From contig NZ_CP046051.1 of assembly GCF_013315815.1 (NCBI RefSeq), forward strand, positions 1,054,001 through 1,118,000: a DNA stretch of 64,000 bases. The letters are read 5' to 3'. Below, in pieces: positions 53,944 to 63,121 of this stretch. The notes beneath the pieces are model-generated. The model did not search any database, had not been told where the DNA came from, and saw nothing but the letters and a program-made list of their open reading frames with translations. The DNA is from Caproicibacterium lactatifermentans. GTDB taxonomy: Bacteria > Bacillota > Clostridia > Oscillospirales > Acutalibacteraceae. How positions within the stretch are numbered: position 1 is the stretch's first letter; every line of letters begins with the position of its first letter. The position numbers were made by a program, and so were the translations under genes.

Positions 53944-54585
53944 ATGAAAATTGTTTTGCAGCATTTACCCCAATCACTTCCGGATAAAACACAACTGAAA
54001 GAAGCGCTTTCACAAAATCGCATTTTAGCTGCTCTAGCAGCCGTTCTTCTTGGAGGAGTGGTTTGCGGGGCTTTGCTCTCTGCAAAAGCGGGGCTTCCCA
54101 CTTTGAAAAAGCTGGATTTCCTTTTTAACAGCAACTATACACTTCACAATGGTTCGTCTTTATTGTCCGTTTTTTTCGCTTCGGCAGCTTCTTCCTTCGT
54201 ATTTATCCTAACCTGCTTTTTGTGTGGGCTGTCAGTGTGGGGGGCTTTGCTGGTTCCTTTTGTACCCTTTATTCGGGGAATCGGTTTAGGCATGACAAGC
54301 GGATACTTGTATACATCCTATGGCCTGCATGGAGGCATTTTTTATGCAGTTATCTTACTGCCAGGAGCTTTCTGCAGCTGCCTTGCTATTCTCTGGGCTG
54401 CAAAAGAAGCGCAGCTCTTTTCTCACCGCCTTTCCCGTGCAGGACTGTCTGAAGAGGGCGTACCACCTAAATTTATAAAGTATCTCTCGCAGTTTGCCCG
54501 TATTTTGGCACTGGCTTTTTTAGGCGCCGGCGCAGATACTTTTTTTTCATGGGCCTTTGCGGGATATTTGATATCTTGGTTATAA
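53944..54585 (+). CDS. spoIIM: Stage II sporulation protein M
   Basis: 213 codons, about five hydrophobic segments. ALLVPFVPFIRGIGLGMTSG with YGLHGGIFYAVILLPG is the SpoIIM (DUF95) core. In known spore formers it is part of the SpoIIDMP engulfment machinery that remodels septal peptidoglycan. It is followed 16 nt later by a XerD-type recombinase, the same pairing as in Bacillus. Confidence 0.92.
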   Translation: MKIVLQHLPQSLPDKTQLKEALSQNRILAALAAVLLGGVVCGALLSAKAGLPTLKKLDFLFNSNYTLHNGSSLLSVFFASAASSFVFILTCFLCGLSVWGALLVPFVPFIRGIGLGMTSGYLYTSYGLHGGIFYAVILLPGAFCSCLAILWAAKEAQLFSHRLSRAGLSEEGVPPKFIKYLSQFARILALAFLGAGADTFFSWAFAGYLISWL

Positions 54586-54601
54586 AGAGAGAAGGAGAAA
54601 A

Positions 54602-55495
54602 ATGAAAGCGTATTGTTCAGAATTCGGTACATACCTTTCAAAAGTAAAACGGGTTTCTCCCAATACATTGGATTCCTATTTACGTGATATTTCTGATTAT
54701 CTGCATTTTTTAGAAGAACAGCATATCTTTTCACCGGCACAAGTGAACCAACAGACGGTAGAAAACTATATTCTGCATTTGCAAAACCAAAATAAATCTG
54801 CCGCAACGATTACAAGACATGTAGCATCTATCCGCTGTTTTTATCAATTTCTCGTGCAAAACGGGGAGACCGATACCAATCCAGCAAAAGAGATTAAGCT
54901 TAAAAAAGCACCACCAAAACTTCCTGAAACCCTTAGTGGGGACGAAATCGAGTTGCTTTTATCCCAGCCGGATACTTCGCAGCCGAAAGGATGCCGAGAT
55001 AAAGCTATGCTGGAACTTTTATACGCAACCGGTACTCGCGTCTCAGAATTGGTAAACCTAAATGTAGGGGATATTAACCTCCACACTGGTATTTTATACT
55101 GCAGGGGAGAAAGGGGAGGCCGTATCATTCCTGTTTACCACCAAGCTGTTATGGCCGTATCAGATTATTTATTTCATGTGCGAAAAGTAATCGCCGACCC
55201 AAAAGAGAAACAAGCCTTGTTTACAAACTTAAACGGTCATCGACTGACACGACAAGGCTTTTGGAAAATCATCAAAGGCTACACCCGGCAGGCAGGTATT
55301 GCAAAAGAAATTACGCCGCATACGCTGCGACATTCTTTTGCCCTTCATCTATTGGAAAATGGGGCAGACCTGAAAGATATTCAACACATGTTGGGCCATG
55401 CGGATATTTCTTCAACACAAGTGTATCTGCATTTACTAAATGACCATGTAAAGCAAGTTTACCGTCATTGTCATCCAAAGGCTAAATTGGGATGA
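54602..55495 (+). CDS. xerD: Tyrosine recombinase XerD
   Basis: 297 codons, usual Xer length. N-terminal SAM-like core-binding domain (VSPNTLDSYLRDISDYLHFL). Catalytic set R in ATGTRVSEL, K in the RGGRIIP region, HTLRHSF, the HMLGHADISST His and the Tyr in TQVYLHLL. It resolves chromosome dimers at dif together with a partner recombinase. Confidence 0.94.
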   Translation: MKAYCSEFGTYLSKVKRVSPNTLDSYLRDISDYLHFLEEQHIFSPAQVNQQTVENYILHLQNQNKSAATITRHVASIRCFYQFLVQNGETDTNPAKEIKLKKAPPKLPETLSGDEIELLLSQPDTSQPKGCRDKAMLELLYATGTRVSELVNLNVGDINLHTGILYCRGERGGRIIPVYHQAVMAVSDYLFHVRKVIADPKEKQALFTNLNGHRLTRQGFWKIIKGYTRQAGIAKEITPHTLRHSFALHLLENGADLKDIQHMLGHADISSTQVYLHLLNDHVKQVYRHCHPKAKLG

Positions 55496-55578
55496 TGAAT
55501 ATCTTGCTTGCAGGATATTTTAAATGAGTGTATGATAAACATAAAAGAAAGATTATTTTATTAAAGGGAAGTCACATT

Positions 55579-56493
55579 ATGGGTCTTTTTTCAAACTATA
55601 ATCGCCCTGGTCCTGGCATATCTAAAAACGAACCAAAGCCAAACAGATTTGTTCATTACTGGCAAATTTTCGGCCGGCATTTTTGGGATTTCATAAAATT
55701 GAATCTTCTGTTTGCCGTACCGGCCATCCTTCTGCTGGTTGCTTTCGTAGTGATTGATGCAAAAACCAAAAGCATTCTTTTGGCCGGTTTGCCGCTTATC
55801 GCTTTATCACCGTTTCTTGCCGGACTCACCTATGAAACGCGAAACTACATCAGAGAAGAGCATGTATTTATTTTACATGACTTTTTTCAGAAGCTAAAGG
55901 AAAACTGGAAGCAGTTTTTATCAAACGGAATCATTTGCTATCTAGTATACGGCACATTAAGCATTGCTATTCCTTTTTACGCTTCTGCGCAGAATCAAAA
56001 ACAGCTGGGTATGCCTATTATCATTGCCGCTTTTGCCATTAGTTTTGCCATCCTATTTATCTTTACTTCCATGCAGTTTTACATTCCTTTGCAAATTGTT
56101 ACTTTCAATATGAAGTTGTCCCAAATGTACAAAAATGCAGGTATTTTTGCAATTTCAGCATTGGGTTGGAACCTCATTGCATTTGCCATTAGTGCGGTAC
56201 TGGCTTTCTTCTTGTTATCCTTTATGTGGATAGGACAATATATTGCCTTATTTCTGTTGATTATTTTTGCAGTCGCGCTGTTTTTCCTCTGGAGTTTCTG
56301 GTCCTACACTGTGAACTCATTGGTTTATCCTATTATTGACCGGCATATGCTGCAGCCGGCATTGAAGGAAAAAGAAGCTTCCGAAGGAAATGAATCCTCC
56401 ATGATGGAAGAGGAGGGAATCCCGGATTTTACAGATTGGGATACCATCCATAAAAAAGACACGAACGACGACGATGATGACGAAGAAGACTAA
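55579..56493 (+). CDS. DUF624/YesL-like membrane protein
   Basis: 304 codons with about six membrane segments. The long N-terminal soluble part (residues 1-40) has NRPGPGISKNEPKPNRFVHY, and the last ~40 residues are strongly acidic, ending DTNDDDDDEED. YesL-like family by general pattern (FFQKLKENWKQFL, NSLVYPIIDRHML); function unknown. ATG at 55579 has AAAGGGA upstream. Confidence 0.75.
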   Translation: MGLFSNYNRPGPGISKNEPKPNRFVHYWQIFGRHFWDFIKLNLLFAVPAILLLVAFVVIDAKTKSILLAGLPLIALSPFLAGLTYETRNYIREEHVFILHDFFQKLKENWKQFLSNGIICYLVYGTLSIAIPFYASAQNQKQLGMPIIIAAFAISFAILFIFTSMQFYIPLQIVTFNMKLSQMYKNAGIFAISALGWNLIAFAISAVLAFFLLSFMWIGQYIALFLLIIFAVALFFLWSFWSYTVNSLVYPIIDRHMLQPALKEKEASEGNESSMMEEEGIPDFTDWDTIHKKDTNDDDDDEED

Positions 56494-56502
56494 TAAATTT
56501 AA

Positions 56503-56552
56503 CCAGAAAAAAGCCTGCCCTTGAACTTGAAAAAGCAAGGGTAAGCTTTTTT
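56503..56552. terminator. Bidirectional terminator
   Basis: AAAAAGCCTGCCCTTG pairs with CAAGGGTAAGCTTTTT (one bulge), flanked by A on the left and T on the right. It serves the DUF624 gene and the convergent recombinase gene. Confidence 0.8.
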
Positions 56553-56591
56553 AATTTTTATCTGTCTGAAGTTTTTTATTTCTGAAGTTTT

Positions 56592-57704
56592 TTATTTCTG
56601 ATGCTGTATATGTATAACAGAAGGGGCTGGCTGTGTTTGTGTGGCAGTTGTATCATCCTGCTGTTTCGGTTGCTCTATTTCTGCTGCTCCTTCCGTTTCT
56701 GCTTGTTCTGCTTGTTCAGATTCAATTTGCTTTTCCGTTATGTGAGAAAGGGGATTAGACTCAGCTGCCTTTTCCATCTGTTGATTGGAAAGATGCGTAT
56801 AGATTTCAGTTGTACCCAAATTTTCATGTCCCAAAATCTCTTGCAGAACACGGATATCTACTTTTCCTTGTTGATACATCAAAGTTGCGGCCGTATGCCG
56901 CAGTTTATGGACACTATATCCTGAACCGCCCAGTTGAATACCGGATAGGTACTTTTTGACGAGATACTGCACGGTTTTAGGGCTGATTCGCTTTCTCTGT
57001 TTGCTGATAAACAGGGCGTATTTGTCCTTTAGGTGGTCCTTTGGGCGGACTTTCAAGTAATTGTCAATCGCGTGCAAACACGCTTCATTGAGGTAAATAA
57101 TTCGTTCTTTATTGCCTTTGCCAAGGATTCGCAGGGTATTGCTGCCGCGTCTAATATCATTTATGTTAATTCCGACCAATTCAGATAAACGCATTCCGCA
57201 GTTCAAAAAGAGAATCAAAATGCAGTAATCGCGTTCCTTAAAGGGGCCTTTGACTTGCTTTAAAAGGTCAATACTTTGGTTCAGTGTTAAGTACCTGGGC
57301 AGGCTTCGCTTTACTTTAGGAGATTCCAGCTCTTGAATGGGATTATCCTTCAAAAGATGCGCTTTGTGCGTTAGATAATTGTAAAAAGCCCGTAAACTGC
57401 AGCACTTTCGTGATCGGGCCGCAGGACCATTGTGGCGAACAGCCATCAAATAGTTCATGAATTCATAGGCCTCCGTCAAGGTAACCGACTTAACAAAAGT
57501 GAGGTCTATATCTGCAATCGAGATATCCGCTAGAGGTTTATCCGCCAGCGAAGGCTCCCGATGCTGTTTTAGATACCGAAAAAAAGTACGCAAATCTAAA
57601 TAATATTCTTCAACCGTTTTTGGAGATTTACCTTTAATTGTTTGTAAGTAGCCTAAAAATTGCTTAATGATGATTGGAGCTTCATTCATATATTTTTCTT
57701 TCAT
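56592..57704 (-). CDS. XerC-like tyrosine recombinase with extended C terminus
   Basis: 370 codons, about 60 more than a standard Xer protein. The core is normal: KSPKTVEEYYLDLRTFFRYL, catalytic GMRLSELVGI, LGKGNKERII, HKLRHTAATLMYQ, LGHENLGTTEIYTHL. The last ~55 residues are a Gln/Glu/Thr/Ala-rich tail with no fold. It may be the XerC partner of xerD or a specialised integrase; no other mobile-element gene is nearby. Codon 1 at 57704 has a GGAGG 13 nt away and an ATG at 57689 is possible. A perfect 30-bp palindrome lies 22 nt upstream. Confidence 0.85.
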   Translation of the reverse strand: MKEKYMNEAPIIIKQFLGYLQTIKGKSPKTVEEYYLDLRTFFRYLKQHREPSLADKPLADISIADIDLTFVKSVTLTEAYEFMNYLMAVRHNGPAARSRKCCSLRAFYNYLTHKAHLLKDNPIQELESPKVKRSLPRYLTLNQSIDLLKQVKGPFKERDYCILILFLNCGMRLSELVGININDIRRGSNTLRILGKGNKERIIYLNEACLHAIDNYLKVRPKDHLKDKYALFISKQRKRISPKTVQYLVKKYLSGIQLGGSGYSVHKLRHTAATLMYQQGKVDIRVLQEILGHENLGTTEIYTHLSNQQMEKAAESNPLSHITEKQIESEQAEQAETEGAAEIEQPKQQDDTTATQTQPAPSVIHIQHQK

Positions 57705-57725
57705 AACGTGCTTCCGGCCTCCCCA

Positions 57726-57755
57726 AATTATACAAAATGTTCATTTTGTATAATT
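57726..57755. promoter_or_regulatory. Perfect 30-bp palindrome at the recombinase promoter
   Basis: AATTATACAAAATG at 57726-57739 is followed by TT and its exact complement to 57755. Each arm contains TATAAT in outward orientation. It sits between the recombinase start and the DUF6873-like gene. It could be an operator, a promoter with dyad symmetry, or a Xer-type recombination core; the arm TTTTGTATAAT matches the E. coli XerD half-site TTATGTTAAAT at 8 of 11 positions. Confidence 0.6.
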
Positions 57756-57770
57756 ACGTTTTTTGATTTT

Positions 57771-58565
57771 TCATCTCTTCTTATACTCTTTTTCTTTTAC
57801 AGGCAAAATACCGCCGATGTCCTGCAGCAGTCCATTGCCTAAGGATAACGCCCGAACATGGTGTTCCTTTAAAAATCGAATAATTTGTTCTACCTGTGGA
57901 TGACTCCAAACTGAACCAGCAAACGCTAAAACATTCGGTGCTAATTTTCCGCAGCTGCCGCCAATAAATCCATATGGATAGCCATCCAGCTGAACCATCC
58001 CAGGCCGCAGCTGCAAAACGTCCAAACCAGCTTTTCGCGCTGCGGCCGCAATTCCATTGTCTTCGGTTATAATGGACCTTTCATCTACAACTGCTATATT
58101 GCACTTGGTGTATCCCTGGCGAACCGGTATGAATTCTATTTTTTGTTGTTCTTGCTCCTCTTTATAAAATTTTTGAAGTTCTTTGCACATACATCTTGGA
58201 TTTGCAAAAACATAAGATCCGACTCTGGCTGCATTCAAACTGCAGTCCTCTGGATATTTGGAAAATTTATGAACATTTGTTCTGAAAAGAGAAATACCTC
58301 TTCGCAGAAATTCCGCTCGCAAGGATTCATCTGTACAAAAGCCTGTTTGGCTGCCCGTTAAGTGGCACCGCATATCTGCATGGGAAGACACCGAACCTGT
58401 GAACCGGTTATCCGCAGTAACTTTCATAACTTTAATAGAAAGGGCCTGTAATGCCTTCACAACAGAAGCTGGAGTCATTTCTGACACCGCGACTAAGGTA
58501 ACACGCTGCTGCGGTAAATTTGGAATTTCAATTCCACGTGAAATGATAGCTTCTCCTCTCTGCAT
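57771..58565 (-). CDS. DUF6873-like (GME-fold) protein
   Basis: 264 codons. GYPYGFIGGSCGKLAPNVLA, FAGSVWSHPQVEQI, HKFSKYPEDCSLNAARVGSY and QGYTKCNIAV resemble the family named DUF6873, which by annotation has a guanidino-group-modifying-enzyme fold. No catalytic role is known. The only ATG is at 58565, but a strong GAGAGGAG site lies inside the ORF 8-11 nt before in-frame ATC and ATT codons (about 58545), so initiation may be non-AUG. Confidence 0.7.
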   Translation of the reverse strand: MQRGEAIISRGIEIPNLPQQRVTLVAVSEMTPASVVKALQALSIKVMKVTADNRFTGSVSSHADMRCHLTGSQTGFCTDESLRAEFLRRGISLFRTNVHKFSKYPEDCSLNAARVGSYVFANPRCMCKELQKFYKEEQEQQKIEFIPVRQGYTKCNIAVVDERSIITEDNGIAAAARKAGLDVLQLRPGMVQLDGYPYGFIGGSCGKLAPNVLAFAGSVWSHPQVEQIIRFLKEHHVRALSLGNGLLQDIGGILPVKEKEYKKR

Positions 58566-58622
58566 AAAAGCAATTTTTTTACCTCATACTGAAATAAAAA
58601 AGGAAAAGTGAGGTAACCAAAA

Positions 58623-58814
58623 ATGCTTGTTCATTGTGACCAGGACTGTGCTTATCAAAAGGACGGATACTGTACGGTAGAACCGCCCTCGGCCATCACG
58701 CACTATGAACCGAACGGCTGTATCCACTGTATTCGCACAATACCGCGCGCCGTATATGAAGCAAACACCACTACTCCTGCTGAAGCGCCGCAAAAGCCTG
58801 TCTCACATTTTTAA
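58623..58814 (+). CDS. Small Cys-rich protein
   Basis: 63 codons with five Cys (5, 9, 17, 33, 36), in LVHCDQDCAYQKDGYC and NGCIHCIRTIP. Probably a small metal-binding protein. GAGGTAACC lies about 9 nt upstream of the ATG. The last 44 nt overlap the 3' end of radA on the other strand. Some databases name similar proteins after a lipid A dehydratase, which is not supported by these features. Confidence 0.6.
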   Translation: MLVHCDQDCAYQKDGYCTVEPPSAITHYEPNGCIHCIRTIPRAVYEANTTTPAEAPQKPVSHF

Positions 58815-60162
58815 CGCCGGTCAGCTGTATCGTTGTATTTGCCTGCCGGCCGCTAAGATACTTTAAATTGTACCACGGAAGAATGCATCGATGAAAACCC
58901 ATTCGTTCTGCTTCTCTGATACGCTGTTCTGCATGCATAACTGAACGAACCTCTCCCGTTAAGCCCACTTCTCCAAAAATGACCGCATCATCGGCAATCG
59001 GTACATCCTTCAGGCTGGAAACCAGCGCCATGGATACCGCCAAATCACACGCAGGTTCGTCCAAACGCAGACCGCCTACTACATTTAAATAGGCATCAAG
59101 ATTTGAAAAATAATAGCCCGCCCGCTTTTCCAGCACCGCAAGGAGTAAATTCATGCGGTTATAGTCAAAGCCGGTTGCCATTCTTCTGGGATTCCCAAAG
59201 CCGGACGAAGTGACCAGTGCCTGCAGCTCCGCCAATATAGGACGGCTGCCTTCCATCACACAGGTAACACAAGTACCGGAAACATTCGTTGGCCGACCCG
59301 TCAGCATAGATGCTGACGGGTTTTCTACTTGATGCAGCCCCGTTTCTTCCATATCGAAAACACCAATTTCATTGGTGGAGCCATACCGGTTTTTTACCGC
59401 GCGCAAGATGCGGTAGCTCATCTGACGGTCACCTTCAAAATATAAAACCGCATCAACAATATGTTCCAAGACCTTCGGCCCAGCAATGGCTCCGTCTTTG
59501 TTGACATGACCTACCATGATTGCAGGAATCTCCATTCCTTTTGCGATATGCATAATCGCATTTGTGCATTCACGAACCTGTGTAACGCTGCCGGGAGCGG
59601 AGTTTAATTCTGTATCATTCATCGTTTGAATAGAGTCAATCATCAATAAATCCGGTTTTTCCGTTCGGACCTGCTCCAAAACTCTTTGTATATCTGTTTC
59701 CGTCAAAATATAAAGATTGTCTGGCTCCACTCCCAATCGGTTTGCCCTTAGCTTAATCTGTCGGCTGGACTCCTCACCAGAAACATATAGAATTTTCAGA
59801 GTATTTCCTAAATAAGCGCAAATCTGCGTTAATATCGTTGACTTACCGATTCCCGGTTCACCACTAATTAAGATGATGGAACCTTTTACAATTCCACCAC
59901 CTAGAACGCGGTCCAGTTCCGAAACGCCCGTTTTATAGCGTGGCTCCTCCTCCATGCTAATTTCTCGAATTGGTGTCGCCTGCGGCGCTGTTTGATGATA
60001 AATTCCCTGCCCTATACTACCGCGCCGCATCGAAACAGCTGGCTCCTGCAGCGCTTCAGACATGGTATTCCATGCACCGCATTCCGGACATTTTCCATAC
60101 CATTTTGCAGATTCATATCCGCATTCTGTACATCTATAAATACTTTTTAGTTTTCCTGCCAT
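58771..60162 (-). CDS. radA: DNA repair protein RadA (Sms)
   Basis: 463 codons. An N-terminal C4 zinc finger (YRCTECGYESAKWYGKCPEC), a RecA-like ATPase (Walker A GEPGIGKSTILTQ; the KNRYGSTNEIGVF motif) and a C-terminal Lon-like domain (GGLRLDEPACDLAVSMALV, GEVGLTGEVRSV). A branch-migration helicase in homologous recombination. ATG at 60162 begins the family N terminus; upstream ATG 60180 has no ribosome-binding site. Confidence 0.96.
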   Translation of the reverse strand: MAGKLKSIYRCTECGYESAKWYGKCPECGAWNTMSEALQEPAVSMRRGSIGQGIYHQTAPQATPIREISMEEEPRYKTGVSELDRVLGGGIVKGSIILISGEPGIGKSTILTQICAYLGNTLKILYVSGEESSRQIKLRANRLGVEPDNLYILTETDIQRVLEQVRTEKPDLLMIDSIQTMNDTELNSAPGSVTQVRECTNAIMHIAKGMEIPAIMVGHVNKDGAIAGPKVLEHIVDAVLYFEGDRQMSYRILRAVKNRYGSTNEIGVFDMEETGLHQVENPSASMLTGRPTNVSGTCVTCVMEGSRPILAELQALVTSSGFGNPRRMATGFDYNRMNLLLAVLEKRAGYYFSNLDAYLNVVGGLRLDEPACDLAVSMALVSSLKDVPIADDAVIFGEVGLTGEVRSVMHAEQRIREAERMGFHRCILPWYNLKYLSGRQANTTIQLTGVKNVRQAFAALQQE

Positions 60163-60226
60163 CGTTTGTTCATTCCTCATACCAATAATTAATGGACTAA
60201 TGGATTTGTGTTTAATTTTTTCCTAA

Positions 60227-61009
60227 TTACTTTATTATAGCGGAGGATACGGAGGAATACAAGCGGTTTGAAGACACAGCAGAGGACACTGCAGCACCCT
60301 GCTTCTGATAATTCAAAATTCCGTGTGTAACAGCGTCGGCCATTTTCTGCTGATAAGCAGTATCGTTTAGCAGTTTTGCTTCTGAGGCATTTGAGAGGAA
60401 ACCACACTCTATTAGGATTGCCGGATCTTTTGCATGTGCCAGCAAATAAATGGAACTGGTAGCAGCTTTGTTTTCCCGTTTATTTTGGGGCTGTACACTG
60501 GATACGATGGATTGCCGTATAGATTCCGCAAGAATTTTGCTTTTGGGGTGATTCGACGAATAAAACACCTGTGCACCATTATAATAACCATCTGCAAAAT
60601 GGTTTTGATGGATACTAACGAAGATACCGCCCGGATTTTCCTGCAAAATAGAAAGCCGTTTATGAATATCAGACACTTTCCGTTCATGCAAAGTGGAGAG
60701 TGTGTTGTCCCCCAACATTGTATCATCTGTACGTGTCATAACAACACGGCAGCCTGCAGATGTCAATCCTTTTTCAATTTTCTTCGTTATCGATAGATTT
60801 AAAACTTTTTCGGGCACAGGCGAGCAACCGACTGCTCCCCCATCTTCTCCACCATGTCCTGCATCTAAAACCACAAGCGGTCGTACAGCCGCCGCAGCCA
60901 CAGCTGTTTGTGCAGTATGGAAACAGGAAACAGAGAGCAAAAATAAAAATAGGACGCAGACAGTAATAAAAGCTGCCAGCATCCAAATATTGATATGTTT
61001 TACTTTCAT
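60227..61009 (-). CDS. cwlD: N-acetylmuramoyl-L-alanine amidase, CwlD-like
   Basis: 260 codons. One N-terminal membrane anchor or signal (INIWMLAAFITVCVLFLFLL), then an Amidase_3 domain with zinc ligands in VVLDAGHGGEDGGAVG, FVSIHQNHFADG and catalytic ECGFLSNASEAK. CwlD removes side peptides during spore cortex muramic-delta-lactam synthesis; the match in size, anchor and context fits but other sporulation amidases are close. ATG 61009 is 6 nt after GAGGAGGA; the ATG at 61015 abuts it. Confidence 0.85.
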   Translation of the reverse strand: MKVKHINIWMLAAFITVCVLFLFLLSVSCFHTAQTAVAAAAVRPLVVLDAGHGGEDGGAVGCSPVPEKVLNLSITKKIEKGLTSAGCRVVMTRTDDTMLGDNTLSTLHERKVSDIHKRLSILQENPGGIFVSIHQNHFADGYYNGAQVFYSSNHPKSKILAESIRQSIVSSVQPQNKRENKAATSSIYLLAHAKDPAILIECGFLSNASEAKLLNDTAYQQKMADAVTHGILNYQKQGAAVSSAVSSNRLYSSVSSAIIK

Positions 61010-61067
61010 TTTCATTCCTCCTCTTTCGCATTTACATTTATATGTTGACAGAGGAAGGAGCAGAACC

Positions 61068-62450
61068 TTACAGCTTTTGAAGCAGAGTCTTTTTTAGGCG
61101 AATATGAAGGATGATGCTTGTAAGTAGAGATGAAACTTCTGCAATCGGAAAAGCAAACCATACTGCATTTACCCGTCCTGTTACTTGAGCCAAAATGGCT
61201 GCCGCTGGAAGCAGCACACACAGCTGCCGCATAAGCGTAACAATCAGGCTGTATGTGCCTTTACCTACAGCTGTAAACTCGGCAGACAACAAAATTCCCA
61301 GTGCAGCCGGAAGAAAACAAAGGCTGATGGTGCGCAGTGCTGGAATGCCCATTGAAAGCATACTTGGCGACGCATCGAATATTTTCAGCAGCTGACCCGG
61401 AATTGCCATAAACAAAGTCATGCCAAACAGCATAATGCATACAGCAATAACAATCCCGATACGCAAGCAGCTATTTAAGCGCCTTTTATTGTGGGCACCA
61501 TAATTATACCCCATAATCGGAATAATGCCCTGGTTCAGCCCAAAAACGGGCATAAACACAAACATCTGCAATTTAAAATATACACCGAAAACCGCTACAG
61601 CTGTATTACCTATATCTTTAAACGTAATAAGGATTGCGTTTAGTCCACTAGTCATAACAGAACCAATCGCATTCATAACAATGGACGGCAAACCGACGGT
61701 ATAGATATCCCGAATTGTCTGCCAGCTGAAATGGAAATCCCGCAAAGAAATATGTACTTCCATTTTCTTATGGCGTATCACATACACAGCCACCAAAAGG
61801 GAAAGGAACTGCCCAATAATCGTTGCAATCGCTGCACCGGCAACGTCCATATGCAATGTAAAAATAAAGATTGGGTCCAATATAATATTAGCAACCGCCC
61901 CTGTCAGTTGGAAAATCATGGGATATACCATGTTTCCAGTTGCGCCAATGACTTTTTCAAGGTTAGCTTCAAAGCAAAAGCTAAAAGAACCAATGCACAC
62001 AATTTGCATATACTGCACAGCCCACTTTAGGATTTGTGGATTTTTTGTGAAAGAATGCGCAAATGGAGCTGCCGCAAAAAGGCCAAGAAGCAGAAAAAAT
62101 ACATAGTTAAGGGCACTGAGCAGCACGCCATGGTCCGCCGCCAGATTTGCTTCCTTTATTTTTTTCTCGCCAAGCCGCCGGGCAATCAGTGAATTCATGC
62201 CGATGCCAGTACCAATACAGACAGCAATTAAAAGATTCTGTATTGGAAAGACCAATGAAACTGCTGTAATAGCGCTTTCATTGATGCGAGAAACAAAAAT
62301 ACTGTCTACAATATTATAGAGCGCCTGCACCAGCATAGAAAAAATAGTAGGCAATGACATGCTAATGACTAAAGGCACCATTTTTTGTACACCCATACGG
62401 TTTGGCTGTGGTGTTTGCTTTGATTCAATTTGCTTAACAGCAGTTTCCAT
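61068..62450 (-). CDS. MATE family efflux transporter
   Basis: 460 codons, twelve predicted membrane segments. The two-fold MATE pattern is seen (LVISMSLPTIFSMLVQALYN, VDSIFVSRINESAI, GMNSLIARRLGEKKIKEANL; then GLPSIVMNAIGSVMTSGLNA and GLNQGIIPIMGYNYGA). It exports cationic drugs or metabolites by sodium or proton exchange; substrate unknown. Its start overlaps the glycosylase gene by 17 nt. Confidence 0.93.
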   Translation of the reverse strand: METAVKQIESKQTPQPNRMGVQKMVPLVISMSLPTIFSMLVQALYNIVDSIFVSRINESAITAVSLVFPIQNLLIAVCIGTGIGMNSLIARRLGEKKIKEANLAADHGVLLSALNYVFFLLLGLFAAAPFAHSFTKNPQILKWAVQYMQIVCIGSFSFCFEANLEKVIGATGNMVYPMIFQLTGAVANIILDPIFIFTLHMDVAGAAIATIIGQFLSLLVAVYVIRHKKMEVHISLRDFHFSWQTIRDIYTVGLPSIVMNAIGSVMTSGLNAILITFKDIGNTAVAVFGVYFKLQMFVFMPVFGLNQGIIPIMGYNYGAHNKRRLNSCLRIGIVIAVCIMLFGMTLFMAIPGQLLKIFDASPSMLSMGIPALRTISLCFLPAALGILLSAEFTAVGKGTYSLIVTLMRQLCVLLPAAAILAQVTGRVNAVWFAFPIAEVSSLLTSIILHIRLKKTLLQKL

Positions 62451-62967
62451 TCTTTTCTTTTTCTTCTCCTTCTTCTACTTTCTTCGCGATATAACGATAT
62501 TCCTGTACGAGTTCAGTAAAAGAAACTCTGCAATTTGCCGGGCTAGTGGACGGTAAAGAAACCGCTTGTAAATGCGTCGTAGGAAAAACCAATTTTTGGT
62601 ACAGGGAATATGCTTTCTTCCCTGTTGTAAAGACGGCATATACATTTGTCCTGCTTAGCAGCTTTGGAATATCATTTGGCTGTGGGTCCTTGATACTTGA
62701 ATCATCTGCACCACTAATAGAACAGGCACGAAGTACGTCCCATAGTGCAATATGATTTTGTAGCAGCAAGGTTTTCTTTTCGTTTATGGTACTTGGTACC
62801 GGCTGATGAAAGACAGTTGCCAATACGCGCCAAAAACGATTTTGTGGATGTCCATAATAGAATCCGGTTTCACGCGACTTTGGCGATGGCATGGTGCCCA
62901 ATATCAGGACACGGGAATCAGCCGCAAAAACAGGTCGCAGCGGATGTTCAACTGTTTGAGTATTCAT
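62434..62967 (-). CDS. Uracil/hypoxanthine-DNA glycosylase family protein
   Basis: 177 codons. VLILGTMPSPKSRETGFYYG, with GHPQNRFWRVLA and the late SLPSTSPANCRVSF, are landmarks of the MUG-like family annotated as DNA-deoxyinosine glycosylase. It removes deaminated bases in base excision repair. ATG at 62967 is preferred over 62988, which lacks a site; GGAGG lies 13 nt away, so the start is uncertain. It overlaps the MATE gene. Confidence 0.85.
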   Translation of the reverse strand: MNTQTVEHPLRPVFAADSRVLILGTMPSPKSRETGFYYGHPQNRFWRVLATVFHQPVPSTINEKKTLLLQNHIALWDVLRACSISGADDSSIKDPQPNDIPKLLSRTNVYAVFTTGKKAYSLYQKLVFPTTHLQAVSLPSTSPANCRVSFTELVQEYRYIAKKVEEGEEKEKNGNCC

Positions 62968-63041
62968 GTTCCCGGTTACTTCCTCCATTCAGATAAAAAA
63001 AAAGTAAACAGAGAAAACAAAGCTCTCTGTTTACTGCGACA

Positions 63042-63116
63042 TGGAGGCGTCACCCAGATTCGAACTGGGGCATCAGGGTTTTGCAGACCCATGCCTTACC
63101 ACTTGGCTATGACGCC
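63042..63116 (-). tRNA. tRNA-Cys (GCA)
   Basis: 75 nt with CCA encoded. Acceptor GGCGTCA/TGACGCC; anticodon loop TCTGCAAA gives GCA. Last gene of the minus-strand tRNA array. Confidence 0.95.
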
Positions 63117-63121
63117 AAACA

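Noticed and set aside
56592..57755. Integrated element marked by the XerC-like gene
   Set aside because: No integrase partner genes, att-like direct repeats next to a tRNA, or phage genes nearby; flanking genes are chromosomal housekeeping.
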